Positions 1 through 10,990 of a DNA stretch of 64,000 nt are shown here, piece after piece. Source of the stretch: Fistulifera solaris. Its lineage: Eukaryota > Bacillariophyta > Bacillariophyceae > Naviculales > Stauroneidaceae. The stretch is taken from NCBI GenBank assembly GCA_030295235.1, contig AP026162.1, forward strand, positions 2,480,001 through 2,544,000. Reading direction: 5' to 3'. Both the position numbers and the translations under genes were made by a program. Position 1 is the first letter of the stretch. The number at the start of each line of letters is the position of its first letter. The notes under the pieces are model-generated. The model saw only the letters and a list, made by a program, of their open reading frames with translations, did not search any database and had not been told where the DNA came from.

Positions 1-1358
1 GCGCAATGTTGTGATTGTGGTATGAAAAATCCTCAATGGGCTTCGGTGAGCTTTGGGAATGTCTTTTGTCTCGAATGCAGTGGTGTTCATCGGTACGTAT
101 TTGCGTGAGAGAAAGTAAAGACGTGTAGAAGTGACTGACGTTATGCCTTATTATTATGGGTCTTTTTCTTGTTATTCAACACTTTATTTATTATTTATCA
201 ATCAACAATCTACAAAAATAATACAGTTCCCTCGGAGTTCACATTTCCTTTGTCCGTTCCATTGCCATGGATTCCTGGACGGATGCCCAATTGGCACAAA
301 TGAAATTGGGCGGCAATGACAAATGCAATGCCTACCTGCAGCAACACGGCATTGATCCCCGCACACCGATCAAACAAAAATACGAAAGTCCGGTCGCGCA
401 ATTGTACAAGTTGCAACTCAAAGCACGAGCCGAAGGCAAACCGATACCGACCGAATTGCCGGCCGCCGCGCCGCGCAGTGGGAACCTGCCGAGCAGTCAC
501 AACAGCAGTAGTAGTAATAATAGTGCAGGTGATCCCCAAAGCATGGAGCGATTGCCGGGAGAATCGGAACAACAGTACGTGGCACGACAAACGCGATTGC
601 GGGACGAAGCGCGGGCACGCATGGCGGCCAAGTTTGGGAATAGTGGTGGCGGTATGGGTTCGAGCAGTATGCAAGGAATCGGGAGCGATCCATCGTACAA
701 TCCGCGCGCCGGAGGTTATTCCTCGAACAACAACAGCACCGACGTCTTGCAAACGTTCAGTTCGGGATTGGGTGCTGCCTTGGGTGTCGCAGGATCGTAT
801 GCGGGAAGTGTCGCCGCCAAATTACAATCGGAAGATACCTTGCAATCGGTCAAAACGGTCGGATCGTCGTTTTGGGGGACTTTGACGTCGTCCGTGTCGA
901 GCGTGGCGGCGACGTTGACGACGGACGAAGATGATGGATTGAGTGATTTGCAACGACAATTCGCGTCACAGAAACCAACACAGAGTAAATATGCGGGATT
1001 TGGTAGTGGTGCTCCCACGAGTAGTGGTAGTAGTTTTGGTGCACCGGCGGCGAGCAATCCATCATTTGCGTCAAACGTCGTCCAGGAAGCACCCGGATTG
1101 CCCGGAGAAGACCGCAATGGAGTCGAGCGTTTGACGGGAGAGTCGGATGAACAGTATGTTGTTCGTCAAACCCGATTGCGAGATGAAGCGCGGGCACGCA
1201 TGGCGGCCAAATTTGGAGGTGGTGGTGGACTGTCGTCCGTGGCCAGCAGTCCTCCGCCGGCGTCGGCGCGTCCGACGCCACCGCCATCGCTGGTGAAGCC
1301 TCCATCCAGTGGAAATAATGTGAATGCGACGGATTTCTTCTCTTCGTTTGGTGCGTAA
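1..1358 (+). CDS. ARFGAP1-like Arf GTPase-activating protein (5' truncated by window)
   Basis: Activates GTP hydrolysis on Arf at Golgi membranes (COPI traffic). Exon 1 occupies 1-92 and continues off the left edge. It encodes the ArfGAP zinc finger, with Cys pairs CCDC and CLEC spaced C-x2-C-x16-C-x2-C and the SGVHR catalytic arginine. A 134-bp GT-AG intron (93-226) splits that arginine codon, and exon 2 (227-1358) resumes with [11 protein letters not shown] and MDSWTD, as in ARFGAP1. The rest is low-complexity Ser/Gly/Ala. It holds an ALPS-like stretch ([20 protein letters not shown]) that may sense membrane curvature, a KYAGFGS motif as in ARFGAP1/AGD6-7, and a C-terminal DFFSSFGA. About 407 residues lie in the window. 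An [35 protein letters not shown] segment occurs twice. Family assignment is firm; subfamily (ARFGAP1 rather than ARFGAP2/3) is likely. Confidence 0.93.
93..226 (+). other. intron of the ARFGAP gene
   Basis: Starts GTACGT and ends ATACAG. Splicing joins CG to T and restores the invariant HRSLGVH stretch of the ArfGAP domain across the junction. Confidence 0.92.
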
Positions 1359-1487
1359 GGGTAATGATCATTGGGCCTTTTTGTTTCTATGAATGGAGAA
1401 GAATAGGATACAATAAACTGAAATAACACCCATAACGGAAAAGATGCATATTGGGAATCAAAGTGTAATTATCGGAATATTATGTTT

Positions 1488-4472
1488 CTAGCGCTTTTTC
1501 TTATTCTTTTTGCGTTTGTTTTGCTTCAATTTCGGTTTGACTTCGGTGGCCGTTTCTTCTATAGATTCGTCATCTTGGCGATGTTGGATGATAGGAGGCA
1601 TTGAACTTCGAAGTTCTTGAAACGACTCAGCAATGCGTTCTTCATAGTCTTCGGCAGAAGCAAATACACTTGACTCAAACTTCGATTTCTTTTTGCTGCG
1701 GAAGCTAGCCACTTCTTCCAGATCGTCCTCGTTGTCATCGTCATCGCCATCATCCATGCCCCCGGCCATAAACAAAAGTTCAGCGTCGTCGTCCTCCTCG
1801 TCTTCTTCTTCTTCAACGCCCTCGTTGAAGCTATCTTCGTCGTCGGATTTATCTTTTTGGTCCTCGTCATCCTCATCGTCCTCCAACACAAGCTTTGGTG
1901 GCATCTCTGCATCACTATCCGAGTCATCACTTTGATCCATGAAAGCATCGTCGTCATCATCGACATTGTCATTATCGTCTGGACTTGACGAAGAATCGTT
2001 CTCGGATCCTTTCGCATCAGGATTGACTTCATCATCGTCATCATCGCTATCTTTGGCGACATGCTGGTCGTCATCATCATCGTGAAGATCATCCCAGCCT
2101 TCCGTGTCAGGATCTTCGTCGTCCAAATCGCTCGGCATATCCATAGTGTCTTCCATGAGAGACTCGGCAAGAGAATCCACAAAAGCCTCTTCTTCCGGAT
2201 CGTCCTCCCAAGCTCGTTCGTATGCGTCAAAGTCATCGTCATATTGGTCATCTACGTTGTTCTGCTCAATTTTATCCAAAAGATCTTGGCTATCATCGTC
2301 ATCGTCCTTTTTACCCTTCTTTGTATCTTTGTATCGAACAATCCCCTTGACTTCATCGCGTTTGGCCCTTTCTTCAAAGAAACGAAAGAAGAATTCGTCT
2401 TCTGGGCTGACTTCGTTCTTCTGTAGAAAAGTGCGATCATTCACAGGAACCGTGGGTGTCGATGAACGGTGGCGCTCCATGACCGCACTGCGGGTTTGCT
2501 CCGTGGATCGCTGTGACGTTTTCGGGTTGCGGTAGGCAAACTTGTCCAAAAAAGTTTCCAAAGGCAAAATCGTGCAAAGGATCGCCGTTGTAGCCCAACT
2601 CTGAGTCCAGCGAGTGGGTGAATTTAACCACAGATGGATGATAATGATGTTGCAGCAAGTTCATTTCCCAAACTGGTGCATTCACATGACCAACCTCGTC
2701 AGAGTCAGTAATCGCAGTAGCAACCATACCATTCTCCATCTGCACTAATGCACTTCGCGGATCACGTTTGCTGGCATCCAAAATATATTCGGAGTCTTCT
2801 GGAACTACTCGAGCATACGACTGCTGCAAGAATGGGTGAATGCGCGCCACTTCGTGCCACAAAAACAGCGTTGCCGTCACCGTAGCTGCGTTGGGGCACG
2901 ACAGGATGGTAGACATCAAGCGTTTACAGCACGCTTGGATACGTCGTTCGTTCGTGTCGTATTTGAATGACTTGTACAACAAATTGAAGAACTGCGTCAA
3001 ATGCTTGCCAGAGAAAAGTAATTGCGTATCGATCAATTTAGCATACAAGGCACGGTAGAAACGTGTCCGACGTGCTTCGTGCTCCGGTGTCGAGGGTTGC
3101 GGTGTCGCCGCTACGGGTGCTTGCCTATTCTTTTGTTTCTTCGTTGCTTCTGCTCTTGTTGTTGCTGCTGCTTTTGTTCAACACCAATCACCAAGTGAAA
3201 CAACAGCAGCATGGCCTGTGTACACGCAGCCGGTGGTGCCGTATGCACCACACGGTACAAGGCATCCAAGTATTGTTCCATATCGTGCGATGCATCCACG
3301 TACGGGTGTGCTCGATTCACACCGGTCAAAAGAGCCGACAACAATCGCGAATTCAATTTCGTATCATCGGGTGCCTTTGTCTTCTTAACGTCTTTGGTAG
3401 CCGTGCGCCCCGAAATCGCCCACTCAAACAATTGAAAGTAGGTTTGAATCAATGAAGTCGCCAAGGCCACCGACTGTGGATTTCGCGACGAAAATTCCAA
3501 TTGATTGAGAAACAAGATACAATGATACAGGGCCTTTGGTGACAAGTGCGGTCGATGGACCGTTTGTTGGACTTCTCGTGCTACGACGGGTTGCATAGCG
3601 GGATGATGATACAAGATACCCCGCAATTCGTGTGCGGCCCGGGCCGCGATTTTGCGCGCGGGATCTCCCAATTTGTTCACTAGCAAAGAAAGAAGAATCT
3701 GTTCCCCGGTGGGAATTCGCTGCAACAAGGTCGCCGCACTCTTCAAGGCAAAGATCTTTTGCGTTTCCAACCCTTCCTGTAGGGTGTATTTCAAATACTG
3801 CTGCAAGAACGTCAAATACTGCTCCATGATCATTTCTTCAAAACGCCACAGTAATAGAAGCCGCGGAGACAACGTTTGCTGAGCATGGTACCGCATCAAA
3901 GGACGTTGCGACAACGCGATCAGTGGACGCTGCGACGGCAAATACGTGTGCATCCACAGATCCAACAAGGCCTCTGCCGCCAACTGCGCGACACGTGAAT
4001 TGTTGGTGGGACGGGTCATGTCCATGAGCTGTTGCAAAACGTGAAATTGATGTACGGGACTTTGGGAAAGGACGACACTCATGGCGGCAATCCGATCTTT
4101 CAAAGTACCCTTCCGCATCGTCGATTCCATCCAAGCATCGTCTTTGGATTTATTCGATAAGGCTAAAGCAATTTCGTGTCGAAACAAGTCATCGGCTTGT
4201 TGTCGGTATTTCGTAATGACAGCGGGAGTGTTGGGAGTGTCATTCTTGGTTTTGTCATCTGACTTCTTTACCGTGTCGTTTCGTTCCGGTAATTGTTTAC
4301 CAATCAAATACCATTTCGGTGCATCTTCCGTTAATTGCAACAATAACGTCGTATGTTGTTGTGTAGCCTTGCCAGAATCTTTCGATTTCGGTGCATCGGC
4401 CTTGTTGGCTTTCGTTTTGTCATCGGATTGTCGACCCCGACGACGTCGTTTGTCGCCGGCGTGTTCGACCAT
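1488..4472 (-). CDS. MAK21: MAK21/NOC1 (CEBPZ-type) 60S ribosome assembly factor, two apparent frameshifts
   Basis: Nucleolar CBF/Mak21-family protein that exports and matures pre-60S particles together with Noc2. Starts at ATG 4472 with a Lys-rich N-terminus. HEAT-like helices follow (for example KYTLQEGLETQKIFALKSA), then the family block RFYRALYAKLIDTQLL, GDPLHDF, FLDKFAYRNPK, a very acidic Asp/Glu tract (1700-2300), a SSVFASAEDYEE motif matching the CEBPZ tail, and a Lys-rich C-terminus. The frame changes twice: one base is lost inside a Gln-rich segment between about 3111 and 3180, and one base is gained in the T runs (plus-strand A runs) at about 2548-2562. The two cancel, so the 2985-bp span equals 995 codons (994 aa), close to family size. 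Breaks look like homopolymer miscounts. A short intron at the first break is possible but no good splice pair is seen. Head-to-head with the AAA gene. Confidence 0.9.
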
Positions 4473-4850
4473 GACCCTTCTTTGTATTGCTGCAACGACT
4501 TTCGTCTATCTGGGCTCGATAGCTTTCGCTCGATTCGGTTGTGGATTGAGGAAAAGAAAAAGAAAATAATGAAGCCGATCGCAATAAACGTCCCGTTTAT
4601 TTAGTTTTTCGTTGGCTGAGCTCTTTGCGTGACTCATAACCTCGCGCGCTTATTTGCGCGAACGACCCCGGCGCGCCATTTTTTGAGTACCGCAGGTACC
4701 AGTATCGCGTCGTCGCGCCATTTTTCGGTTTCGACTTAAACAACACACAATACCACATTATTATTTTGAACAAGTTCATCGTGGAGGAACAGTCCTTCTT
4801 GATTTCATCCAAATTCTCCTTCCCATGATCGAGCACTACAAGACGCAGAG
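4473..4850. promoter_or_regulatory. bidirectional promoter region of MAK21 and AAA genes, E2F-like sites
   Basis: 378 bp between divergent starts. It holds TTTGCGCGAA at 4653-4662, which fits the E2F consensus TTTSSCGC, and two near-repeats of CGCGCCATTTTT (about 4671 and 4715). Growth-linked control would suit a ribosome-assembly gene. This is inference from motif resemblance only. Confidence 0.35.
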
Positions 4851-7132
4851 ATGACATCCATTGGTGACGGGATTTGCCGCTTTCATGGCGGTCCCAGGCG
4901 ATCTTCGTTTGTGCTCATTCAAGATGAGCTAGGAACGTGGCTGTGTCAGACGTCCTCTTCGTTAGACGACAAAAATGACGATACGATTACTATTTGCTAT
5001 ACACGATTAATTCAAGTGACACTGGGCGATCTAAAAGACAGTACAATGGAAGGTTGGGAATCGAGGAAGCTTTTGTTACTACCAGACGAGGCTACATTCT
5101 GTCCCTTCGCGACAGAATCCGACTCGTCCCGTCCGCATTTTCATGGTCGGATCCGGATGACGACGCCTACCAACGAGATTGACGAACCGTCCCAGGAACT
5201 GGTAGGAAGCATTACGTTTCTTTCGTTACCGGCATTGCCGCTTTTGTCACTTTCCATTCAAATCCAATCGGATGAGAAGGTCGACGACGACATCTTATCA
5301 CCGTTGTTGTTTACGTGTATCAAACGTCAATTGATCGGCTGTCCGATTCTCTGGTCGAACAAGGCCAACACGCTTTTCACAATTCAGGATTCGTATCGAA
5401 TGTGGAATTGTCAGGTCCAAGCGGTACAATTCGAATCGCAGCACATATCCCATCCGTTCTCGTTGGGCGTCGTTTACCCCAGTACACGGATTACCATACA
5501 AGTCGAAAAGAAGAAGATCAAAGCCCACTTTACTCAGTAACAACTACTACTACATTATCACCGGCCGCAAGATTGCTGCGCGAAACGCTCCACTGTCTCC
5601 AAGCCGGTCAATTCCATGTACCGCGTTACTTTCTCTGGACGGGTCCACCGGGGGTCGGTAAAACCTATTCGGTGCAACAAGTCTTGCCATGGTGTCACTT
5701 TCACAATGTGCGGGGAAACTTGTCGTCAGTGTTGCCAACCCTTACGAAAGAGAACAGCAGAAAGCCGAACCTGATCTTTTTGGATGAATGTGAGGCTATG
5801 GCATCGAACGACGAAGGTGCGGCAACTTTGGCGTATTGGTTAGACGAATGGTCTTACTCATCGACCCCCCTGGTGGTGGTGGCGGCCACCAATCGCGTGG
5901 ACGATCTCCCGGCGTCACTACGACGTCGATTTCATAAGGAAATGCATTTTATGCCACCTTCCGCAGAGGAGCGTTGTACAATTTTTCAACAATTGTTGCA
6001 AAAGTGGTGGCCTGCTACGGATCTTACGACCGAAGATTTGCGGGAGGTCGCTGATTTATGTGTGGGATATGTGGCGGCAGATTTGGTGGCCTTGGTGCGG
6101 CAGGCGTCCTTGGCGCACATGATGGATGCAGACAATAGTGGACCATCGACTGAGACGCCCAATAGATGCAAGGGCTATCTTTTGCGCGCAATGGAACAAG
6201 TTGGGGCTTCGGCACTAAGAGATGCCGCAATGACAGCTCCTCTGACGACCACGGGTTGGGACGACATTGCGGGAGAAGCGGGAGGCGCCAAAAGGCATTG
6301 CGGCAAGCCATCGATTGGCCCCGCACGAAACGAGACGCTTATGAATTGTTGGGATTAACACCACCGCGGGGTATATTGTTGCATGGACCTCCGGGGTGTG
6401 CCAAAACGAGTTTGGCTCGGGCCGCAGCGGGGGCCGCTGGAGTAGCGTTTGTGTCCCTGGCACCTGCTGATGTGTATGCTTCTTCCTATGTTGGTGATGC
6501 AGAGGCTATTGTCCGACGATCCTTTGACTTGGCGCGATCGGCCGCTCCCTGTGTGCTCTTTTTGACGAAATTGATGCCATCCTGGGGGTCATGTCAGACG
6601 ATGGAAATGTCTCTGCTGGAGGCTTGGCCCGTGGGCACTCGGCAGAGGCACGAGTGTTGTCGACCTTTTTGAACGAAATGGACGGTGTCGATGGATCGTG
6701 GAAAGATGGAGTGCTGATGCTGGGAGCCACTAACCGTCCATGGACTTTAGATGCGGCGTTGATGCGTCCTGGGCGCTTTGACAAAATTATTTACGTCCCT
6801 CCGCCAGATACGGAGGGGCGTCGAGCTATTTCGAAATGCAAACGCGTAATTGGAGGGCAAATAGTACAGCTGCTAATCATGATCCAATTGATATTGATTA
6901 CCTGGCCATTGATAAAATCTCTGGGAACATGACAGGTGCCGAAATTAAAGGTGCTTGCCAAGAAGCTGCTATGCATGCGTTGCGCCAATTCACCGAAGGA
7001 AAGACGTCTGAGCCAATTGTCCGTCAACGAGACCTCTTGCACGCTCTCTCTTTGGTAAAACCTTTGCTGTCAGATCCTTTTCAGATGGAAAACTTTCGTT
7101 TGTTTGAGAGCAAACGTCGAAACTGTACTTGA
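4851..7132 (+). CDS. two-module AAA+ ATPase (AFG2/SPATA5L1/CDC48-like), four apparent 1-nt frameshifts
   Basis: Predicted type II AAA ATPase, a hexameric remodelling machine. A roughly 200-residue N-domain without recognised motifs is followed by AAA-1 (Walker A GPPGVGKT, Walker B LIFLDE, sensor AATNR) and AAA-2 (GPPGCAKT, FDEIDAILG, NEMDGVDG, GATNRP, RPGRFDKIIYVPPPD). The C-terminus NMTGAEIKGACQEAA is typical of Cdc48/AFG2 relatives. The frame drops one base four times: near 5530 (TTT before ACTCAG), 6290-6293 (A4), 6559-6563 (T5) and 6829-6831 (T3). Adding one base at each gives exactly 762 codons (761 aa), and every conserved motif then lies in one frame. AAA-1 looks catalytically complete (Walker A and B present). 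The end lies 20 bp from the tail-to-tail protease gene. Which CDC48-clade member it is remains open: AFG2/SPATA5L1 most likely, PEX or NVL less so. Confidence 0.85.
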
Positions 7133-7152
7133 ACCTTCCGATCGTCTCTTTC

Positions 7153-8512
7153 TCACTCAAACAGTACATCGCCATCAATTTCACATAAAACTTTGTATTC
7201 GGACACATCCCACGTCGCATGGATAAAGACAAATAATTTGTCAGAGGTTACATACACCGAACAGCTCTTACGGCCATCACTTCTATCAGATGAGCATTCA
7301 AAGTCGCTGAAACGACCATGTGAGTTCATGAGGATATCTAAGTTTTCCTGTTCGTTATCTTCCATGGTTTCGACGTGACAATGAACTACAGACCCTTTGG
7401 GAACATCGTTCATTTCAAACACTTGAGTAGAGTCTGTATCGAGTGATCCGATTTCATGAAAACCTGTTTGAATCGCTCTCAAATTACGAGCCGAGCGGGA
7501 CACAGGGCTTCGATACGCCAAGTACGAATCCACCATGACAGAAATCTGCCCTTCGGTGAACTCGTACAAACACGAGTCAGCAGAATAGTCCATAAAATTA
7601 AAAATAGGATCCAGTTTTCCGTCTCCTGGACACGTATCGCGTCGATCCTGTGGAGAGCATCCACTATTGGGGGTCTTTTTCGGGTGCCGTATCTCCGATA
7701 CCGTCACCACGTTCACAGCGTCCCTGGAAAGTATGAAACAGTCCTAGCCAGTGACCGACTTCATGGACCAGCGTATCTCCTTCGTTATAAGAAGAAAGTG
7801 ATCCTCCACGGATTGCTCTTCGATTAATCACAACGCCATCCAACTGGGGATGGTCGGCGTACCCATTCGGTAATGTGGCATAACCCAAGAGGCCACCCCT
7901 CAAGCTCGTTCGTGTGCGAATTGCCGTATAATATACATTCAAGACACTCTCGTCGCCTTTGCGCAGAGCCCGTTTCATCTTTCCTTCGCGACGAAATATG
8001 GCCAAGAACGATACATTCACCCTCATCCAGCGACGGTTGAACGGTCGCGAAATACAGGCAGTTGGATCCGAGGTCGAGTTCGTCGTTCCGTTGATATTGC
8101 CGTTCTCATCGAGTGTCGCCAAGGCAAACGAAATACCCGTATCTAGTGAGCAATTGCCCAAACACCATTCGAGCTCAATGTTGCAACATGACGCATTCGT
8201 AAAGGCTCGATTTAAATGATCCAGCTCCTCTTGCAGTTGCTCATTCGAAATGGTGTCGTTCTGGTGATTTTCACGTCGTGGAATGTGAAAGCAGACCGGA
8301 ATCTCCATTGACGACAAACGGAACTCGGGGTTGCGGTCTTCGAGAAACTCACGAAACTGACTGGCGTGTTCACGCGCTAGAAAATCCTGCGCGGTGGGCA
8401 AGGCCGTACCGCATCGATGCAAGATCGATGGTTCGTCGCCTTCCAGGTGACGTTCATGCGCCACCATCGTCGGAAGCGCCAGCAACAACAGAAGCCAAGA
8501 GCCGTATCTCAT
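7153..8512 (-). CDS. secreted M43 (pappalysin-like) metalloprotease, copy 1, one apparent frameshift
   Basis: Metzincin zinc endopeptidase. ATG at 8512 (RYGSWLLLLLALPTMVA signal peptide); an upstream in-frame GTG is not needed. The zinc site HEVGHWLGLFH fits HExxHxxGxxH, and the Met-turn FNFMDYS lies downstream. Cys-rich N-terminal segments precede the catalytic domain, and a non-catalytic C-terminal domain of about 130 residues follows, ending in a stretch resembling bacterial pre-peptidase C-terminal domains. The frame breaks after DTAPEKDP, where a G5 run on the plus strand (7669-7673) should be G4. Correction gives 453 codons and joins the zinc site to the Met-turn, exactly as in the intact neighbour copy. 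About half the residues match copy 2 by eye. Likely extracellular protein turnover; substrate unknown. Confidence 0.9.
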
Positions 8513-8919
8513 TGCGAAATGCACGAAGGAAAAGATATAGACGTGAAGTCGTTTTTACTGCCTTTGGGTGATGGTATTGTGCGCCTATAATCCGTTTTTT
8601 TTTTTCGCACGTTCGATCGGCATGGAGGTTGAATTTCATAGAACCAAACGCCAAACGAAAGAACAACGACTGTATAAAGAATAAAGAGTACCGGTACCGG
8701 TAGTACTGACACCTTCATAAATCGGCTACGCGCGAAACGGGATGTGCGATTTATTTACTTACTCCATCGATTGCTTAATTGCGGTTATTAGTACAGTCAA
8801 AATAATAGTAAACGTTAATGCGCATAGAGGTCGTCCCAAAAAGTGTTACAAAATCTCCGTCGTTTACCTTCACTTTTTACGGCGCAACGAAACAAGAAAC
8901 CATGTGTATGTTTTTCCAT
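8513..8919. other. intergenic spacer between the two protease copies
   Basis: 407 bp acting as promoter of copy 1 and downstream region of copy 2. Contains a T9 run near 8596 and a short tandem palindromic ACCGGTACCGGTA at about 8691. No gene seen. Confidence 0.5.
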
Positions 8920-10221
8920 TCAACCCAACGACTCATCATCGTTAATATCGCAGACAACCGTGAATTCAGAAACCTTCGACTTGGCATGGACAATAACATA
9001 AATGGACTCGGCGATCACCATCAAAGAGCACTGGTGATTTTCACTGTCTTCCGAACTACATTCAAAATCATTCAGGCGGCCGTGCGAGTTCATAAACAAA
9101 TCCAGATTTCCTTCTTCTTCCTCATGAGCGATTTCGGCGTGGCAATGAACAACTGAATTCATCGGAACGTCATTCATATGAAACACTTGCGTAGCCCCGG
9201 CCTCCAATATTCCGATTTCGCGTAGCCCACGATGAATGGGTTTCAACATTCGACGGGATCCAGGAGTGCGATAAGTTACATACGAGTCGACCATTGCCGA
9301 GATCTGGCCCGCAGTGAACTCAAAAAGACACTTGTCATCCGAGTAATCCATAAAATTGAAGATAGGATCTTTAAGCAAGTCTCCGGTACAAGTATCGCGC
9401 TGCTCACTCGGGTTGCATCCATAATAGGGGACTCTTTCGGGCGCCGTATCCACAATCCTGTCACCTGGACTACAACCGCTATCAAATGTGTGATACAATC
9501 CCAACCAGTGACCGACTTCGTGAACAAGTGTATCACCCTCATTGTAAGGAGGAGCACCGCCCCGGATCGTATCACGTGACATGACGACACCGTCATCTTT
9601 CGGAAAAGAATCATAATCCCAAGGAAACGTCGCATAACCGAGTGTATTTCCTGGTAGATTCGTGTAGTAAACGTTCAAAACACGTTCATCACCTTTGCGG
9701 AGAGCTTCTTTCATGGCTCCATCAGCGCCCAAAAAACGGAAACGCACCCATCGTCTTTGTCGTGGTCGGGTCACACAGGCATTCGGGGAGGATACTGAAT
9801 CCGTGACACCATCATAGTTGCCATTTCCATCGAGCTTCGCCATGACGAACGAAAAACCCGTATCGGGGGAGCATCTTCCCGAACACTCCGACAGACTGGC
9901 GTCGCAGCACGACGCGGCCGAATAGGCCATGTTGAGATGATCAAGTTCGTCTTGCAACTGCTCATTGGAAATACGTTTCCCACCCAACAAAGATCTTCGT
10001 GGAATATGGAAGCACACAGGAACTTCGATGAGTGGGGCACGATACTCGTCGTTCCTCTCGGCCAAGAAAGCTCGGTATTCTTGGGCATACTCGCGAGCTT
10101 TAAGGTCGCTTTCAACGGGGTCTTTTGTTCCACAACGATGCTCTTCAGCGAGATGACGCTCATGCGCGACGGCTGTCACCGCGAGAATGGTAAGTAAATT
10201 GGAAATCTGGATGAACTTCAT
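8920..10221 (-). CDS. secreted M43 (pappalysin-like) metalloprotease, copy 2, intact
   Basis: Same family and layout as the copy just downstream: signal peptide (MKFIQISNLLTILAVTAVA) followed by HERHL, which both copies share. It has Cys-rich N-terminal segments, the zinc motif HEVGHWLGLYHTF, the Met-turn FNFMDYSDDKC and a C-terminal domain with DLFMNSHGRLNDFECSS. The 433-residue frame is uninterrupted and has no intron. Known family members cleave extracellular proteins, and in a diatom it may act in the cell wall zone or on environmental protein; that role is inference. Copies lie head-to-tail on the minus strand, so this is a tandem duplication. Confidence 0.93.
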   Translation of the reverse strand: MKFIQISNLLTILAVTAVAHERHLAEEHRCGTKDPVESDLKAREYAQEYRAFLAERNDEYRAPLIEVPVCFHIPRRSLLGGKRISNEQLQDELDHLNMAYSAASCCDASLSECSGRCSPDTGFSFVMAKLDGNGNYDGVTDSVSSPNACVTRPRQRRWVRFRFLGADGAMKEALRKGDERVLNVYYTNLPGNTLGYATFPWDYDSFPKDDGVVMSRDTIRGGAPPYNEGDTLVHEVGHWLGLYHTFDSGCSPGDRIVDTAPERVPYYGCNPSEQRDTCTGDLLKDPIFNFMDYSDDKCLFEFTAGQISAMVDSYVTYRTPGSRRMLKPIHRGLREIGILEAGATQVFHMNDVPMNSVVHCHAEIAHEEEEGNLDLFMNSHGRLNDFECSSEDSENHQCSLMVIAESIYVIVHAKSKVSEFTVVCDINDDESLG

Positions 10222-10990
10222 GGATACTCTATGTCAGGTTTGTTTCAATTTTCAATGAAATCGTCGCCTGACCCAGTTCGGAATGATGTGAGAGTGTTGT
10301 AAATAATTGTGAAACCAAAACCGACAAGCACAATGACCAAATATTCTGAAAAATGACTCGTCTCTACTTTCTAGTTATTAAGTACCAGTACATACTACTG
10401 ATTGTCCTACATTGTTCGAATAATGAGTACTGCAACTTCCCAGCAAAATACAAAATACAAAATAGGCCCGAGAAAGTTCTATTGACTTTCAACTTTCACC
10501 TATGTTTTATGTTTCTTTTCTGTTTTCTTTTCTGTTTTCTATTCTCTACGGCGCTACTGCTGGATCCTGGATCCTATCGCTTGTCGCTTGTCGCTTACCT
10601 ATCGCCTATCGCCTACCAGTATCGCGTATGACAACTGGGTACCGGTACGTCAAATAGCTCGACCGTCTGCCCTGCAACGACACGTCCGGGGGTCCGGGTC
10701 CCTTCGGAGGAAGTACGTACGAAAGGTCGCCCAGGAACACAAAGATTGCAAGAGAAAGAGCGAGAGATCCGGTGTCAACCGATCCGTTCGATGATGTTGT
10801 AGCAAGCGCGACATTTATCGAAGGTCGGATGTTTTGAGCTTGCACACTTCGTGTAGATACATAGAGAAGAACTGAGATAGAAACGAGTGGGTTCAGTGTG
10901 AAATAAGCGACGTCATACTATCATCGGCAGCATTTGCCCATCACAGAAAGGAGTCAAGAGTTGCTGAAAAGTTTCAAATAGTTCCTCACA
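10222..10990. promoter_or_regulatory. divergent intergenic region, protease copy 2 / ABC1 kinase
   Basis: 769 bp between opposite starts. Contains CT-rich slippage repeats (TTTTCTGTTTTC, about 10515-10545) and short direct repeats GTCGCTT and TATCGCC at 10575-10617. No conserved coding sequence seen. Probably holds both promoters. Confidence 0.4.

Noticed and set aside
1693-2535. Ser-rich open frames on the plus strand opposite MAK21
   Set aside because: They mirror the Asp/Glu codons (GAT/GAC/GAA) of the real gene's acidic tract; serine runs are the antisense reading.
2437-3048. Separate gene between the two MAK21 frames
   Set aside because: The middle segment carries the central conserved MAK21 block and continues both flanking pieces, so it is one gene with frame breaks.
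3111-3180. Short intron explaining the first MAK21 frame change
   Set aside because: Only tiny intervals (about 35 bp) with GT and AG could be drawn inside the Gln-rich stretch; other introns here are 70 bp or more.
4851-7132. Programmed ribosomal frameshifting as an explanation of the AAA gene breaks
   Set aside because: Four shifts at unrelated homopolymers with no slippery heptamer and stem pattern, and similar breaks in many unrelated genes. Consensus error is simpler.
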